DNA of 64,000 nt from JAICSD01 sp963836665 (lineage in GTDB: Bacteria > Acidobacteriota > Vicinamibacteria > Vicinamibacterales > 2-12-FULL-66-21): the NCBI GenBank assembly GCA_963836665.1, contig CAWIKL010000001.1, positions 3,782,001 to 3,846,000 on the forward strand, written 5' to 3'. The position numbers were made by a program, and so were the translations under genes. The notes beneath the pieces are model-generated. The model searched no databases. It saw nothing but the letters and a program-made list of their open reading frames with translations, and was not told where the DNA came from. Shown here one piece after another: positions 63,425 through 64,000 of the stretch. Each line of letters opens with the position of its first letter. Position 1 is the stretch's first letter.

Positions 63425-63763
63425 CTTCGCCTCGACGCCCTCGGCCATGATCTGCAGCGTCCGCCACGCGCGACCCAGCGCGCGTTCGCCATCCTTGTCT
63501 ATGAGATAGTGCCGCCGCCGGCGGCCGCCCCTGACGCGCGTCGGCAGGCCGACGTAGGACGCGACCATTTTCTTGTCCTCGAGCCGCCCGAGTGTCATGT
63601 AGACGCTGCCTTCGGGTAGGTCGCGCCCGGTGCGGTCGATGATTTCCTTGCGGAGCGCGGCGCCGTAGGCGCCGTTGCCGAGGCGGACGAGGGCGAGCAG
63701 CATCAAGACCTCGAGCTCGCCGAGAATCGGCGCGTAGTAGTCCGCCGGATTTATATGACTCAC
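63410..63763 (-). CDS. PadR-family transcriptional regulator, second copy
   Basis: A 117-residue PadR protein: ADYYAPILGELEVLMLLALVRLG, then EGSVYMTLGRLEDKKMVASYV and RRRRHYLIDKDGERAL. It starts with GTG, which lies inside the near-palindrome TATATGACTCACATA (63752-63766); a TATACT box is 7 nt upstream. It is divergent from the glutamine synthetase gene. An ADOP permease may be regulated elsewhere; no partner is next to it here. Confidence 0.88.
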   Translation of the reverse strand: MSHINPADYYAPILGELEVLMLLALVRLGNGAYGAALRKEIIDRTGRDLPEGSVYMTLGRLEDKKMVASYVGLPTRVRGGRRRRHYLIDKDGERALGRAWRTLQIMAEGVEAKLTSL

Positions 63764-63766
63764 ATA
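63752..63766. promoter_or_regulatory. PadR operator candidate over GTG start
   Basis: TATATGA-C-TCACATA has arms matching 6 of 7; the GTG (minus strand 63763-63761) lies within it. Its layout mirrors the first PadR gene, though the sequence differs. Confidence 0.5.
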
Positions 63767-63785
63767 GTTAAGTATATATTCAGTC

Positions 63786-63791
63786 TATAAT
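63786..63791 (+). promoter_or_regulatory. TATAAT -10 box upstream of glnN
   Basis: TATAAT lies 36 nt before ATG 63828, in an A+T-rich patch (63764-63800). Unlike other promoters here it leaves room for a normal leader with AAAGGA. Confidence 0.5.
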
Positions 63792-63827
63792 CGATTTTTT
63801 CTCGCGTGCAGAAAGGACACTTGCCAC

Positions 63828-64000
63828 ATGGGCTCCGCATCCTCGAATGACGCCGTCCGTAACATCAATATCTTCAGCGCCGCGGTGCGCAACGCCGAGG
63901 TCAACACGCGCAAGGCGACCGACGAATTCGGCTCGCTGACCTTCAACGAAGAAACGCAGCGCGCCCGCCTGCCCAAGGACGTGTTCCGCGCGCTCCGGCG
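63828..64000 (+). CDS. glnN: Type III glutamine synthetase (N-terminal part, cut by window edge)
   Basis: The first 57 codons of a type III glutamine synthetase. EFGSLTFNEETQRARLPKDV matches the N-terminal motif FGxLxFNxxxMxxRLPK of GlnN proteins of Bacteroidetes and cyanobacteria, a group of about 700 residues unlike GlnA. It makes glutamine from glutamate, ammonia and ATP. AAAGGA lies 10 nt before the ATG. Divergent from the second PadR gene across about 64 nt, so shared control is possible. The remainder lies beyond the window. Confidence 0.85.
   Translation, partial: MGSASSNDAVRNINIFSAAVRNAEVNTRKATDEFGSLTFNEETQRARLPKDVFRALR

Overview
The window is about 64 kb of high-GC, gene-dense bacterial chromosome with no rRNA, tRNA or CRISPR array that I can see. 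Gene content points to an uncultured or poorly studied Acidobacteriota, probably Vicinamibacteria-like. The clues are a PadR regulator paired with a large duplicated FtsX-type (ADOP) permease, an ECF sigma factor overlapping a membrane Ser/Thr kinase with TPRs, many exported cyclophilins, M13 and PepF peptidases, exported amidohydrolases and Tat-dependent TIM-barrel proteins, DUF349 and DUF1684 proteins, and a type III glutamine synthetase at the right edge. This assignment is inference from gene families. No gap between genes exceeds about 200 bases.

Layout. 0-8.5 kb: HEAT-cyclophilin, LD-carboxypeptidase, small secreted protein, uvrA, nucleotidyltransferase, class A beta-lactamase-like protein. 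8.5-14.3 kb: flavin amine oxidase, small hypothetical, MFS pump, histidine kinase and OmpR-type regulator. 14.3-17.6 kb: phosphoesterase flanked by heptanucleotide arrays, and two amidohydrolases. 17.7-23.1 kb: sigma factor/kinase pair, then a four-gene block built around a SagB-type oxidoreductase with a Lys/Ala-rich small partner and two unknown small proteins. 23.2-30.1 kb: giant DUF349 protein, small Cys protein, cyclophilin, MFS, TIM-barrel and GDSL proteins. 30.1-37.2 kb: PepF, membrane proteins, hydrolase, M13 peptidase, DsbA-like protein. 37.2-43.8 kb: ArsR-methyltransferase plus metH operon, two envelope proteins. 43.8-51 kb: SET-domain methyltransferase, three HlyD-type adaptors plus an orphan FtsX permease, a multi-TM protein. 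51-59.4 kb: double cyclophilin, NYN/OST-HTH protein, VWA, TPR protein with a decayed tandem paralogue, and a four-gene operon ending in dinB. 59.4-64 kb: ADOP permease and PadR, exported cyanophycinase-like protein, second PadR, start of glnN.

The most striking non-genic signals are: (i) many genes carry a TAnnnT box ending 6-7 nt before ATG/GTG, the signature of leaderless transcription, often on divergent or overlapping promoters; (ii) CATCGYC/GRCGATG heptamer arrays that flank a gene in inverted orientation and also lie inside metH in frame; (iii) a three-copy GC-rich hairpin repeat that each time ends directly against a downstream ribosome-binding site and start codon; (iv) a 36-bp-arm hairpin between two genes; (v) palindromic operators over the start codons of both PadR genes and of the ArsR-methyltransferase gene.

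No single block is a proven new system. The best candidates are the SagB-centred cassette (20.9-23.1 kb), the ArsR-methyltransferase/metH control region, and the SET-domain and NYN/OST-HTH eukaryote-like proteins. Start sites were chosen from promoter or Shine-Dalgarno spacing and signal peptides; all functions are read from sequence motifs, without database searches.
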